64,000 bases of DNA from Lysinibacillus xylanilyticus (GTDB lineage: Bacteria > Bacillota > Bacilli > Bacillales_A > Planococcaceae). Within the stretch, counting starts at the first letter, position 1. The number at the start of each line of letters is the position of its first letter. The stretch covers positions 15,607 to 79,606 of the forward strand of contig NZ_LFXJ01000011.1 of assembly GCF_001183605.1 (NCBI RefSeq), given 5' to 3'. Positions 29,744-38,066 of the stretch are shown here, piece by piece. The position numbers and the translations under genes are program-made. The notes under the pieces are model-generated. The model was given only the letters and a program-made list of their open reading frames with translations, did no database searches and was not told where the DNA came from.

Positions 29744-32071
29744 GTGAAAATCATAAATCTAGCCCTTGCTAATATTAGAAGAAGTAAATCTGCAACAGCT
29801 TCTTTATTTACATTTATTTTAGTTGCTGCGCTACTTCTGAATATAGGTTTAATGGTCATTACTCAAATCAATACATTTTTTGATAGTAAAGCTGAACAAT
29901 TAAAAGATCCTCACGCAATAATTATGATGGATTATGCAAGTTATAATTCAAGTTATGGAGAATTTATAACGAAATATCCTGGGGTGACAGAGTCAGAAAC
30001 AGAAGAAATTATCAAAATGGACATTGCCAAATATAATTTTGGTGATAGTGAATTTGCTAATAGTACCGCTATTTTTAATGCAGATGATCATCGTAATATC
30101 GGTGCGTTGAAGTTGGTTGAAAAACTAAACAGTTCAAGTGCTAATGATATTTTTCTTCCTTACATTTTTAAAACAAATGGTGGTTATGAGTTAGGTGAAG
30201 ATTTTACCATCACATATCAAAACAAGGACTTTGATTTTCGAATTGCTGGATTCTTTGAAACAACAATGATGGGTACGACCAACACTGGAATCATGAAATT
30301 CATGCTACCAGAAATTTCTTATCAAACGTTAGCAGATGAACAACTAACAGAAGGATTGATCATATCTGCAGTGATGGAAGACGAAACACAATCTACAAAG
30401 TTACTAAATGATTTTATTAAAGAGTTTCCACAGTCAACAGTAGGTGATATTTGGACGTTAGATATTGAAATGGTGAAAAGTGTGAGCACGTTGACCATTA
30501 ACATCATAGCTATGATATTAGTAGCTTTTGCAGCCATTATCGTGCTTGTTTCACTAATTGTCATTAAGTATCGTGTATCAAATAGCATTGAAGACGGGAT
30601 GACGAATATAGGAGTACTTAAAGCAATTGGTTATACAAGTAGGCAAATTCTATCGTCAATTATTTTACAGTTTGTTTTAATTGCTTTTAGTGCAAGTGTG
30701 GTAGGGATTGCATTGTCATATTGTCTTATGCCTTTCATAGGAAGCATTATTTCATCTTTATCTGGATTAATATGGTATCAGGGATTCAATATGATTATTA
30801 ATTTAGCCAATATATTCATTGTTGCTTTTTGTGTTGTAATTGTTGCGTTAATTTCTGCCTTCCGTGTTCGAAAAATTCAACCTATTATGGCACTTCGGGG
30901 AGGTATTCAAACGCACAGTTTTAGAAAAAATTATTTTCCATTGGAGAATACGGGAGGTGGGCTTCATTTTTTACTTGCTATTAAATCGATGCTGTCAAAT
31001 GTAAAACAAAACATCATGATACTTTTAATTATTATCGCATTAACATTCGCATCTGTTTTTTCAGTGGTACTATATTACAACATTGCTTCAGACAAAACCG
31101 CATTCGTTAACTTATTTGGCATAGAACCAGCAAATGTGATGATATCTGTTAAACCAGGTACAGATACAACAGAACTTTTGAGTCACATTAAACAAATGGA
31201 CCAAGTAAGTAAGGTAAATATTTTTGATTTCATTACAACAAAAATTGATAATAAAACTGTATATACGAATGTTACGAATAATTATAATCAGTTCGAAAAT
31301 AATGTTGTCTACGAAGGTCGTCAGCCAAAATATGATAATGAAATATCCATCTCCTGGGTTGTATCAAATCAAATTAATAAAGGCATTGGCGATACGGTTG
31401 AAGTAGAATATGGGACTGAAACAGTTAGTTTTCTAGTAACTGGCCTCAGCCAATCAATCGGTAATTTAGGACAAATAGCCGCATTAACGATGGATGGAAT
31501 TCAGCAATTACAATCAGATTATAAAGGCACGACCCTTTATGTATATCTAGATGGTATATCAAACCAAAACTTTATCGAAAACGTCCACGAAAAGTACGGA
31601 GATTATATAGTAGAAACGTTAGACATAGCTGAAAATATAGAGAGCCAAACAGGTATGTATACAGCTGCAGTGTTTGCAGTTATGACAATGGTTTTGACAA
31701 TTACTGTTCTAGTCGTTGTAATGATTCTGTATCTGGTCATCAAAACGATGATTATTAAGCGTAAGAAAGAATTTGGCGTAATGAAAGCAATAGGCTACTC
31801 AACGATTCAACTGATGCATCAAATATCCATCAGCTTTTTACCCGTGATTATTACAGGAGTGACCATTGGTGGTGTACTAGGGTATTTTTACACAAATCCT
31901 ATGCTTTCTGTATTGCTTTCAAGTGTAGGGGTTAAACGATTGGCTTTTACCATTCATTTACCGACTATTCTAATGCTATGTGTAGGAATCCTTATATTAG
32001 GCTACATTGTCTCGATGTTCGTATCCTTAAAAATCAAAAAAATTTCTGCCTACAGTTTAATTACAGAATAG
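29744..32071 (+). CDS. FtsX-like ABC transporter permease
   Basis: A 775-residue membrane protein with two FtsX-type domains. N-terminal helix FTFILVAALLLNIGLMVI, a large outside domain of about 230 residues, three helices around residues 255-375 (IIAMILVAFAAIIVLVSLIVI etc.), a second outside domain and three C-terminal helices ending near SMFVSLKIKKISAYSLITE. The preferred start is GTG 29744 (MKIINLALANIRRSK), overlapping the end of the ATPase unit; a longer frame from 29678 is a shadow of it. Partner of the ATPase directly upstream. Confidence 0.88.
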   Translation: MKIINLALANIRRSKSATASLFTFILVAALLLNIGLMVITQINTFFDSKAEQLKDPHAIIMMDYASYNSSYGEFITKYPGVTESETEEIIKMDIAKYNFGDSEFANSTAIFNADDHRNIGALKLVEKLNSSSANDIFLPYIFKTNGGYELGEDFTITYQNKDFDFRIAGFFETTMMGTTNTGIMKFMLPEISYQTLADEQLTEGLIISAVMEDETQSTKLLNDFIKEFPQSTVGDIWTLDIEMVKSVSTLTINIIAMILVAFAAIIVLVSLIVIKYRVSNSIEDGMTNIGVLKAIGYTSRQILSSIILQFVLIAFSASVVGIALSYCLMPFIGSIISSLSGLIWYQGFNMIINLANIFIVAFCVVIVALISAFRVRKIQPIMALRGGIQTHSFRKNYFPLENTGGGLHFLLAIKSMLSNVKQNIMILLIIIALTFASVFSVVLYYNIASDKTAFVNLFGIEPANVMISVKPGTDTTELLSHIKQMDQVSKVNIFDFITTKIDNKTVYTNVTNNYNQFENNVVYEGRQPKYDNEISISWVVSNQINKGIGDTVEVEYGTETVSFLVTGLSQSIGNLGQIAALTMDGIQQLQSDYKGTTLYVYLDGISNQNFIENVHEKYGDYIVETLDIAENIESQTGMYTAAVFAVMTMVLTITVLVVVMILYLVIKTMIIKRKKEFGVMKAIGYSTIQLMHQISISFLPVIITGVTIGGVLGYFYTNPMLSVLLSSVGVKRLAFTIHLPTILMLCVGILILGYIVSMFVSLKIKKISAYSLITE

Positions 32072-32442
32072 AAGGATTCGATGGACTCTGAAATTGACTA
32101 TGGAGAACAGAATTATTTTGCTGAGTGTTGTCTCAGACCATCATGTTCCTAATACAAAAACATACTACTAAGATTCTAATGTATAAGGTATGGTACCTTT
32201 ATATTCATGAAATTACTCCTTCGTACGAATAAAGTCCAAAAAATACATGCTCGATGCCATTTGAAAAACTGCGATTTGGATATTATCGCCATTATTTCGT
32301 CGTCGTATCAACCTAAATTATTCCCTCCATCATGAATGTATTCGCAGTTTGATGCAATTACATTTCTTGTACACAATGATCAGATAAAAAATTATTATCT
32401 CTACTTTCTAAGTGCTGAGGTAATTATTTCTACTAAAAAGTA
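32072..32442. other. Noncoding gap after the permease, nothing recognised
   Basis: About 370 AT-rich bases with no supported gene, no terminator that I can identify behind the permease, and no member of the repeat families. Confidence 0.5.
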
Positions 32443-32471
32443 TTGCTTTTTCAATAATATTCTTATAGAAT
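32443..32471 (+). promoter_or_regulatory. Probable promoter of the PyrR-leader transcript
   Basis: TTGCTT at 32443-32448 and TAGAAT at 32466-32471 with a 17-base spacer. A transcript starting near 32478 would begin about 25 bases before the PyrR-like binding loop. Confidence 0.45.
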
Positions 32472-32502
32472 GTAGAACGATATAAATGAACGAAATAAAT
32501 TT

Positions 32503-32613
32503 CCTTTAATACGGTCCAGAGAGGCTGAAAAGGGCTACATGATATTTTTAAAGCTAACAATATCTTTGTTTTCTCATGCCCTTTTGTCCTCTGTGACAGA
32601 AGGGCTTTTATTT
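32503..32613 (+). promoter_or_regulatory. PyrR-type attenuator: binding loop, antiterminator and terminator
   Basis: Binding loop: 32503-32533, arms CCTTT / AAAGG around ACGGTCCAGAGAGGCTGA, matching the PyrR consensus AGUCCAGAGAGGCU. Terminator: 32578-32605, GCCCTTTTGTC / GACAGAAGGGC (one wobble), then TTTTATTTT. Antiterminator: AAAAGGGC.TACATGA (32528-32542) can pair with TCATGCCCTTTT (32574-32585), which uses the 3' arm of the binding loop and the 5' arm of the terminator. This is the three-part switch known for pyr operons: UMP-bound PyrR holds the loop and thereby favours termination. Here it lies in front of a transporter gene. Confidence 0.82.
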
Positions 32614-32625
32614 TCCCAATTATAC

Positions 32626-32661
32626 CTCTTTTAAAGGGAGTCCCGTGAGGCTTCAAAAGAG
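32626..32661 (+). promoter_or_regulatory. Second PyrR-like binding loop
   Basis: Arms CTCTTTT / AAAAGAG enclose AAAGGGAGTCCCGTGAGGCTTC; AGTCC.GTGAGGCT is close to the PyrR recognition pattern with GUGAG instead of AGAGAG. Downstream GAATGG (32661-32666) pairs with CCATTC (32683-32688), and TAAAAGAG (32701-32708) plus ATTTTT follows. A clear second terminator is not visible; it might act on the MFS ribosome site or be an additional attenuation step. Confidence 0.55.
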
Positions 32662-32743
32662 AATGGAAAAGAATTGAATAATCCATTCCCTCAAATAGGC
32701 TAAAAGAGATTTTTAACTAACAAGAAACTGGAGGATTGTAAGA

Positions 32744-33958
32744 ATGGATTATCGTAAGAAAACAGTGGTAGCGTCAGTAGCTGGTTTAACGTTGGAAGGG
32801 ATGGACATTATGTTTATCTCCTTTGCGATGACAATGATTATTTCGGAATTTAACATTGATCTCGCAACGGGTGGGTTGATATCTTCTATAACGAATATTG
32901 GTATGCTATTGGGCGGCATTATTTTCGGGGTTTTAGCTGATAAGTATGGGCGGGTAAAAGTATTTACTTATACCGTCTTGTTGTTTGCGCTTGGTACAGC
33001 TTTAACTGGATTAGCAACAAATATTGAACAAATTTATATTTATAGATTTATTGCAGGTCTTGGTGCAGGGGGCGAATACGGCATTGGTATGGCGCTTGTT
33101 GCCGAGGCTTGGCCGAAGAATAAGCAAGGAAGAGCTTCTTCATATGTTAGTGTAGGTGCACAATACGGAGTTATTTTAGCAGCATTACTAAGTGCCATTA
33201 TACTTCCGACTTTAGGGTGGAGAGCTTTATTCTTTGTTGGTGTAGTACCTGTAATTTTTGCTTTTATTGTACGAAAAAATCTTGAGGAATCACCGGAGTG
33301 GCTAGCTGCTCAGAAAAATAAAAAAATCGAAAAGCAACATGAAAAAGGTAAGCTGGCACAATTATTTAAAACGCCACGAACATCGATGACAACAATCGCA
33401 TTAATCGTTATGGCAACAGTTCAAATTGCTGGCTACAATGGCTTAATGATTTGGTTGCCATCTATGTTGCAAAAAACTCAAGGTCTATCCGTTTCAAGCT
33501 CAGCACTATGGACGATTAGCACAGCAGTGGGCATGATTATCGGGATGCTAACATTTGGACGATTTATGGACCGATTTGGAGCAAAGCGTGCATTTGGTTT
33601 CTTTTTACTTGCTTCAGCATGTGCTGTGTTTTTATACTCATATGCCACAGGAGGTGTCGCAATTTTAATCGGTGGTGCAATTGTCGGCTTCTTCTCAAAT
33701 GGTATGTTTGCGGGGTATGGAGCTTTAATTAGTAGCTTTTATCCAGTGCAAATTCGAAGTACAGCTACAAACACGATTTTTAACTTCGGTAGAGCAATTG
33801 GAGGATTTTCACCGATCTTTGTCGGATATATCCTTCAAAGTTATGATATGACGATCGTTATGATCTACTTAGCTGCCTTATATTGCATTTCCTTTATTGT
33901 GATGCTAACTCTTAAAAAGGGGACAAGCGAGGCTTTACAACTGGTTGAAATTAATTAA
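32744..33958 (+). CDS. MFS transporter, AAHS-like, predicted pyrimidine-related solute importer
   Basis: A 404-residue major facilitator protein with twelve predicted helices. The loop between helices 2 and 3 reads GVLADKYGRVK, and helix 4-5 region FIAGLGAGGEYGIGMALVAEAWP is typical of the sugar/aromatic-acid:H+ symporter branch. GGAGGA before the ATG. Family alone would suggest an organic acid (benzoate-like) symporter. The PyrR-type attenuator in its leader suggests instead that it takes up a pyrimidine precursor such as orotate, dihydroorotate, uracil or a pyrimidine nucleoside; that is inference. Confidence 0.85.
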   Translation: MDYRKKTVVASVAGLTLEGMDIMFISFAMTMIISEFNIDLATGGLISSITNIGMLLGGIIFGVLADKYGRVKVFTYTVLLFALGTALTGLATNIEQIYIYRFIAGLGAGGEYGIGMALVAEAWPKNKQGRASSYVSVGAQYGVILAALLSAIILPTLGWRALFFVGVVPVIFAFIVRKNLEESPEWLAAQKNKKIEKQHEKGKLAQLFKTPRTSMTTIALIVMATVQIAGYNGLMIWLPSMLQKTQGLSVSSSALWTISTAVGMIIGMLTFGRFMDRFGAKRAFGFFLLASACAVFLYSYATGGVAILIGGAIVGFFSNGMFAGYGALISSFYPVQIRSTATNTIFNFGRAIGGFSPIFVGYILQSYDMTIVMIYLAALYCISFIVMLTLKKGTSEALQLVEIN

Positions 33959-33959
33959 A

Positions 33960-34253
33960 TCAAATATGCCTCGGCATATTTGCGTCTGGAATCGGCTTTA
34001 TGCTTAGGCCTGCGAGAGGGCCGACACGATGTCGGTCATTTCGGTAATGCCACAGGACGTGGCGTTTTTACGGATGCAGGTCTGTTAGCCGTTATCGCAT
34101 GGATGCGATGATTTTAGGCTAACATCCTCTAAGAATTCCTTTCCGATTCCGTGACATCCGCCGGAGGCTTTAGGCCAACAAATGTTTTTTGCGCGAAAGC
34201 GTAGTGCAAACGCGGCGACAGGTACGGATGTTTGGACACCCTATGAAAGAAGT
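33960..34253. repeat. Family A interspersed repeat, reverse orientation
   Basis: Begins with the palindrome AATATGCCTCGGCATATT, continues with GCCGACACGATGTCGG and GCCACAGGACGTGGC, and ends with GACAGGTACGGATGTTTGGACACC and ATGAAAGAAGTC, the complement of the family start. A local insertion (CGTTATCGCATGGATGCGAT) is not shared with the other copies. It fills the gap between the MFS gene and the following terminator. Confidence 0.75.
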
Positions 34254-34262
34254 CAAAACATG

Positions 34263-34302
34263 AAAGAACGAATTCCAATTTAAAAAGGGATTCGTTCTTT
34301 TT
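34263..34302. terminator. Bidirectional terminator between MFS region and SASP gene
   Basis: AAAGAACGAAT / ATTCGTTCTTTTT stem with A- and T-runs on both sides; it can end the reverse-strand SASP transcript and any forward readthrough. Confidence 0.75.
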
Positions 34303-34313
34303 GAAATTTATTA

Positions 34314-34511
34314 TTATAATAAACCTTTTGAACGTTTTTCAGCCATTTCTACGAGGCGCTTTGTAATTTCTCCTCCGACTGAACCGTTTGCACGTGAAGA
34401 GGCTTCTGGCCCTAATTGTACATTAAATTCTTGTGCGATTTCATACTTCAATTGATCAACAGCTTCATGTACACCAGGAACTAGAAGCTTATTTGAACTG
34501 CGATTAGCCAT
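34314..34511 (-). CDS. Alpha/beta-type small acid-soluble spore protein
   Basis: A 65-residue DNA-coating spore protein. The conserved cores are present: [21 protein letters not shown] segment (reading [16 protein letters not shown]) with the germination-protease site region, then [19 protein letters not shown]. Start ATG at 34511, seven bases after AAGGAGGTGA; a GTG at 34520 would overlap that site. Expected to be made late in the forespore under SigG, though I did not identify the promoter. Confidence 0.95.
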   Translation of the reverse strand: MANRSSNKLLVPGVHEAVDQLKYEIAQEFNVQLGPEASSRANGSVGGEITKRLVEMAEKRSKGLL

Positions 34512-34639
34512 TTTTCTCACCTCCTTGTGATTAGAATGGTCGAGAGTTAGCTAATCATACATGTTAAAAAGTAAAATGCACATTCTAAATACTATAGTAA
34601 AGTAACTTTTGGAAAGCTATCTAAAATTGTGAATGTCTC

Positions 34640-34648
34640 TGCTATAAT
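34640..34648 (+). promoter_or_regulatory. Extended -10 promoter element
   Basis: TGCTATAAT gives a TGN extended -10 with a consensus TATAAT, about 70 bases before the DUF1456 gene. No good -35 at 17 bases is visible. Confidence 0.4.
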
Positions 34649-34718
34649 AAAGTAATGCTTCAATTTCGAGGATATGATTATTAGGAGCGCTTTTACAGTC
34701 AAAATGGAGGTTTTTTAA

Positions 34719-35216
34719 ATGACGAACAATGATATTTTAATTCGTTTAAGATATGCATTTGATATCAAAAATAAAGATATGGTTGAAATTTTTAAGTTAG
34801 GCGGCATGGACTTTACGAAGGAAGAAGTATTGAACATGCTCATTAAAGTTAATGATGAGGAAGAAGCACCAGAAGAATACATCAAATGTAATAATAAAAT
34901 GGTAGAGGCATTTTTAAATGGATTTATTACATTTAAACGAGGGCCGCAAAAGTCTAAGTCTGGTCAGCCAGAAGGACCACTACCTGTTTCTGGGAAAGAA
35001 AGCCCTAATAATATGCTATTAAAGAAAGTGAAGATTGCGTTAGCCTTAACGAGTGAGGAGATACTCGATATTTTATATGACGGAGGCGTTAGCGTTTCGA
35101 AAGGCGAATTAGGTGCCATTTTAAGAAGTCCAAGTCATCGTAATTATAAAGAATGTGGCGATCGCTTTGTGAGAAATTTTTTAAGAGGGCTGACATATAA
35201 ATATAGAGAATTATAA
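34719..35216 (+). CDS. DUF1456 (YehS-like) protein
   Basis: A 165-residue protein made of two DUF1456 repeats, at about 1-68 and 96-163, each with the pattern N..L..LR.A...........GG....K.E...... (MTNNDILIRLRYAFDIK, and NNMLLKKVKIALALTSEE). The linker is rich in Pro, Ser and Lys. TGGAGG before the ATG. Function unknown; resembles E. coli YehS. Monocistronic with a hairpin terminator about 100 bases downstream. Confidence 0.88.
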   Translation: MTNNDILIRLRYAFDIKNKDMVEIFKLGGMDFTKEEVLNMLIKVNDEEEAPEEYIKCNNKMVEAFLNGFITFKRGPQKSKSGQPEGPLPVSGKESPNNMLLKKVKIALALTSEEILDILYDGGVSVSKGELGAILRSPSHRNYKECGDRFVRNFLRGLTYKYREL

Positions 35217-35315
35217 GGATCAACTCTTGATTAGATCTGAGGTGTTGTAGATAGATACGTTCTCCTTGATTTGTCAAGTTCGATTTTTGATAAAGAGCCA
35301 ATGAATGAATGGTTA

Positions 35316-35348
35316 AAAAGCAGCTGCAATTTAGCAGCTGTTTTTTTG
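35316..35348 (+). terminator. Terminator after DUF1456 gene
   Basis: CAGCTGC (35321-35327) / GCAGCTG (35334-35340) stem followed by TTTTTTTG. Confidence 0.75.
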
Positions 35349-35424
35349 TGAAAAAAATTACGTAAATTTCTTCGTTCTGATAAAAATATTCTGCAAAAAG
35401 CACATTTTTCTTAGTTGAATCTAG

Positions 35425-35478
35425 TTGACAGTTTGTGACGAAATTGTGTACACTGTAATTGACATAAAGTTGTCACAA
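35425..35478 (+). promoter_or_regulatory. Promoter with inverted repeat before the 64-residue membrane protein
   Basis: TTGACA at 35425-35430, TACACT at 35449-35454, 18 bases apart. TTGTGAC (35433-35439) and GTCACAA (35472-35478) are perfect complements bracketing the -10 region, a layout suited to a repressor. A second TTGACA occurs at 35458. Confidence 0.5.
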
Positions 35479-35517
35479 AGAGGAAAAATAAATGTTCACG
35501 AACAGAGGGGTGCTTTT

Positions 35518-35712
35518 ATGTTTGGTTTAAACATTTTATTAGTTGCTATCGCATGTGTTACTATCCCACTTGTTGTTGCTTCAGTGATGTTAGACATTTT
35601 TTATGCAGAAAAGAAACAAGTTCGTTTTTCATTACGCCGTACATCTATATGGTATTCCTGCATGTTTGCTTTATCATTCATACCGTCAGTCTTATACATG
35701 ACACTAAAATAA
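35518..35712 (+). CDS. Small two-helix membrane protein, unknown
   Basis: A 64-residue protein with a long N-terminal helix (LNILLVAIACVTIPLVVASVML), a basic loop (EKKQVRFSLRR) and a second helix (WYSCMFALSFIPSVLYM). The ATG at 35518 is preceded by AGAGGGGTG. I do not recognise the family. Its promoter region has a consensus -35 and an operator-like inverted repeat, so it looks individually regulated. Confidence 0.7.
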   Translation: MFGLNILLVAIACVTIPLVVASVMLDIFYAEKKQVRFSLRRTSIWYSCMFALSFIPSVLYMTLK

Positions 35713-35769
35713 ATAATTATCTTTAATATGAATAATCATTTAGGGGTAATTGATTATTCAAATTATAGT

Positions 35770-35803
35770 AGCAGCTACAATATTGCGTTGTAGCTGCTTT
35801 TAA
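35770..35803 (+). terminator. Terminator after the small membrane gene
   Basis: AGCAGCTACAA / TTGTAGCTGCT stem followed by TTTAATTTATTT. Confidence 0.75.
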
Positions 35804-35805
35804 TT

Positions 35806-35892
35806 TATTTCAGCGGGTGTCCAAAGACCCGCTGCTGCCGCTTCGTTTCACTACGCTTTCGCACAGTCAAAACACGTTGCTGCCGCTTCGTT
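35806..35892. repeat. Short family A repeat
   Basis: TTATTTCAGCGGGTGTCCAA at the left, then two modules of the GCTGCCGCTTCG / CTACGCTTTCGCACAG type. No matching right end is present; the copy stops where a fragment of unrelated coding-like sequence begins. Confidence 0.65.
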
Positions 35893-35896
35893 TTTT

Positions 35897-36016
35897 GTTA
35901 TCGTTAGTTTACTTATTCCACCTTCACAACATGTTCTAGAGATGCATAAAATTGAAAAAGATAAGTCTTTAGACAATGTAGGTAGTAAAGAGGAATTAAA
36001 GGAACATTCAAATTGA
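35897..36016 (+). pseudogene. Possible C-terminal remnant of a broken gene
   Basis: A 39-codon frame without a start or ribosome site begins right at the end of the repeat copy and reads SLLIPPSQHVLEMHKIEKD then an acidic, amphipathic tail ending ELKEHSN. The composition looks like a real protein end. It is followed by a good terminator. The fragment could be what is left after the repeat region replaced the 5' part; it could also be chance. Confidence 0.25.
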
Positions 36017-36039
36017 TAAATATTTGTAAATGAAAATGG

Positions 36040-36079
36040 AAACACAAGGGCGTTGATTTTTATGCCCTTGTGTTTTTTT
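36040..36079 (+). terminator. Terminator before the chemoreceptor gene
   Basis: AACACAAGGGC / GCCCTTGTGTT perfect stem, then TTTTTTA. Confidence 0.85.
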
Positions 36080-36129
36080 ATGCAGAACATTACACTTAAA
36101 AATGACCAATTTTAGCTAGTTTTTACAAA

Positions 36130-36157
36130 AAAATAAATATTTTGGAAATACCGATAT
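36130..36157 (+). promoter_or_regulatory. SigD-like promoter of the chemoreceptor
   Basis: CCGATAT at 36151-36157 matches the -10 of the motility sigma factor SigD (GCCGATAT). An AAAA at about the right upstream distance (TAAA is consensus; a true TAAA lies closer, at 36134) is a weak -35. The start codon is 78 bases downstream. SigD controls most Bacillus chemoreceptors. Confidence 0.45.
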
Positions 36158-36234
36158 TGCACTAGGGGAAAATATTGTAAAATTTATTGTTACTTTAAAA
36201 TAAGTATTCATATAGAAAATGAAGGAGATCAACG

Positions 36235-37974
36235 ATGAGAAGTAGCTTAAAAATTAAAATGTTAATGGTATTTTCAATTTTACTTGTTGTTTCGTGTTTG
36301 CTGATTAGCTTTTTTATTTATCGTTCGTCATTGGAGCTAGTGAAAGAGACAGTTGGTGAGCAAAATTTAAATATGATTGATCAGGCAATGTCAAAGATAG
36401 ATGTTAAAGGCTATCAAGAGATAGAAATTGGTGCCAAAAAAGATGACTATTATTACGAATTACAAAAAGAATTGAGCTCTGTTAAAGAGCTTCATAAAGT
36501 AACTAGTTTATATACAATGACTCGCGTAAAAAATGGTGAGGGGTATGACTACTACTATATGATAGATAGTGTGCCGAATGATAATTCATCGATTGGTGTT
36601 AAAGAGGAATCACCGGATTCTTATCCTAAAATAAAGCAAGTATTTGAAACAGGGCAAACACAATTTCAGCTATCAAATGATTCACAATACGGTGGTGTAC
36701 TTGCCATCTACGCGCCAATAAAAAATGATGCAGGCGAAGTTATAGGAATAATAGGGGCAGATTTAGATGCCACAGAAGTTTATGCGGACATGAATGCTAA
36801 TCAAATGAAAATTATATTGATTACGCTAATTATATTAATAGTAGGAATCTGTATTGTTTATTTCTTCACAGATTATTTAACGAGGCCAATAAGAAAATTA
36901 ACATCACAAGTAAGACAAGTTGGCAATGGTGATTTAACCGTAAAAATAGAAACAGATCGAAAAGATGAAATTGGAGTTTTAACAAATACATTCCAACAAA
37001 TGGTGCTGGATTTACAAAATATTATCATTGGAATCAATTCTAGCTCTAAGCAGTTAATCGATACGACTAATGGAGTGGCTAAAAGTAGTGAAAAGGCAAC
37101 TGAGGCTATTAGTCATATTTCAGCCTCCATCCAGGAAGTGTCTGCTGGAGCACATGCACAACATAAAAGTTCAGAGGAAAGCTCTGCAACATTAGAGCAA
37201 ATGTCGGAGGGCATTCAACATATTGCCGAGGCTTCTTTAAATGTATCTCAATTATCATCTACTAGCTTACAAAATGTAGAGCTTGGCAATGGGAACATTG
37301 AAAAAGTAATTCATCAAATGAATATTATTAATGAGTCCGTTCAATTATCCGCAAATGCAATTAAAAAACTAGAGAATCAATCAAATGAAGTATCACTTAT
37401 TATCAATATGATTCGTGATATTGCTTCACAAACTAATCTACTTGCATTAAATGCTGCGATTGAAGCGGCTAGAGCTGGTGAATCTGGAAAAGGCTTTGCC
37501 GTAGTAGCTGAAGAAGTAAGAAAGCTTGCAGAGCAATCAGAAAAATCGGCGAATAGTATATCAAATTTGATTTCCAAAATAAATGAGGATACGAGCTTAA
37601 CGGTGCAAACTATGAATGTTGTAACAGGAAATGTAGAAGACGGTTTACAAGCTGTTGAAGAAGCTGGAAAATCATTTGAAAGTATTCTCCAATCTATTCA
37701 GGGAGTAGTATCTCATACCAAACAAGTTTCTGTAACCTCAGAAGAAATGTCCGCATTTTCTGAGGAGATTACAGCAGGAGTTATGGAAACAACGATGCTT
37801 GCTAATAAGGCTGCAAAGGCAACAGAAAGTGTTGTAGAGCGTACGATGGAGCAAGAAAGCTACAATCAAGATATCCTTCATTCTGTTTTAAAACTGAACA
37901 AAATGGCAGAAGAACTTGAAAAATCCGTTTCAAAGTTTGATGTAGACGCTAAAAACACAGATATTTCCCACTGA
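36235..37974 (+). CDS. Methyl-accepting chemotaxis protein with extracellular Cache-like domain
   Basis: A 579-residue chemoreceptor. Membrane helix 1 near residues 8-29, an extracellular sensor of about 165 residues with Cache features ([39 protein letters not shown]), membrane helix 2 near 197-220, HAMP, then the signalling coiled coil with the conserved hairpin tip ([20 protein letters not shown]). Start follows GAAGGAGA. No C-terminal CheB/CheR pentapeptide tether is seen. Ligand unknown. Confidence 0.93.
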   Translation: MRSSLKIKMLMVFSILLVVSCLLISFFIYRSSLELVKETVGEQNLNMIDQAMSKIDVKGYQEIEIGAKKDDYYYELQKELSSVKELHKVTSLYTMTRVKNGEGYDYYYMIDSVPNDNSSIGVKEESPDSYPKIKQVFETGQTQFQLSNDSQYGGVLAIYAPIKNDAGEVIGIIGADLDATEVYADMNANQMKIILITLIILIVGICIVYFFTDYLTRPIRKLTSQVRQVGNGDLTVKIETDRKDEIGVLTNTFQQMVLDLQNIIIGINSSSKQLIDTTNGVAKSSEKATEAISHISASIQEVSAGAHAQHKSSEESSATLEQMSEGIQHIAEASLNVSQLSSTSLQNVELGNGNIEKVIHQMNIINESVQLSANAIKKLENQSNEVSLIINMIRDIASQTNLLALNAAIEAARAGESGKGFAVVAEEVRKLAEQSEKSANSISNLISKINEDTSLTVQTMNVVTGNVEDGLQAVEEAGKSFESILQSIQGVVSHTKQVSVTSEEMSAFSEEITAGVMETTMLANKAAKATESVVERTMEQESYNQDILHSVLKLNKMAEELEKSVSKFDVDAKNTDISH

Positions 37975-38066
37975 AATTAAGAATGAAAAGATAATCGTTA
38001 GAATAAAATTTCTATTAACATGGATGAAATAATCCTATCGATTATCTTTTTGAGGGTGGGATATGG

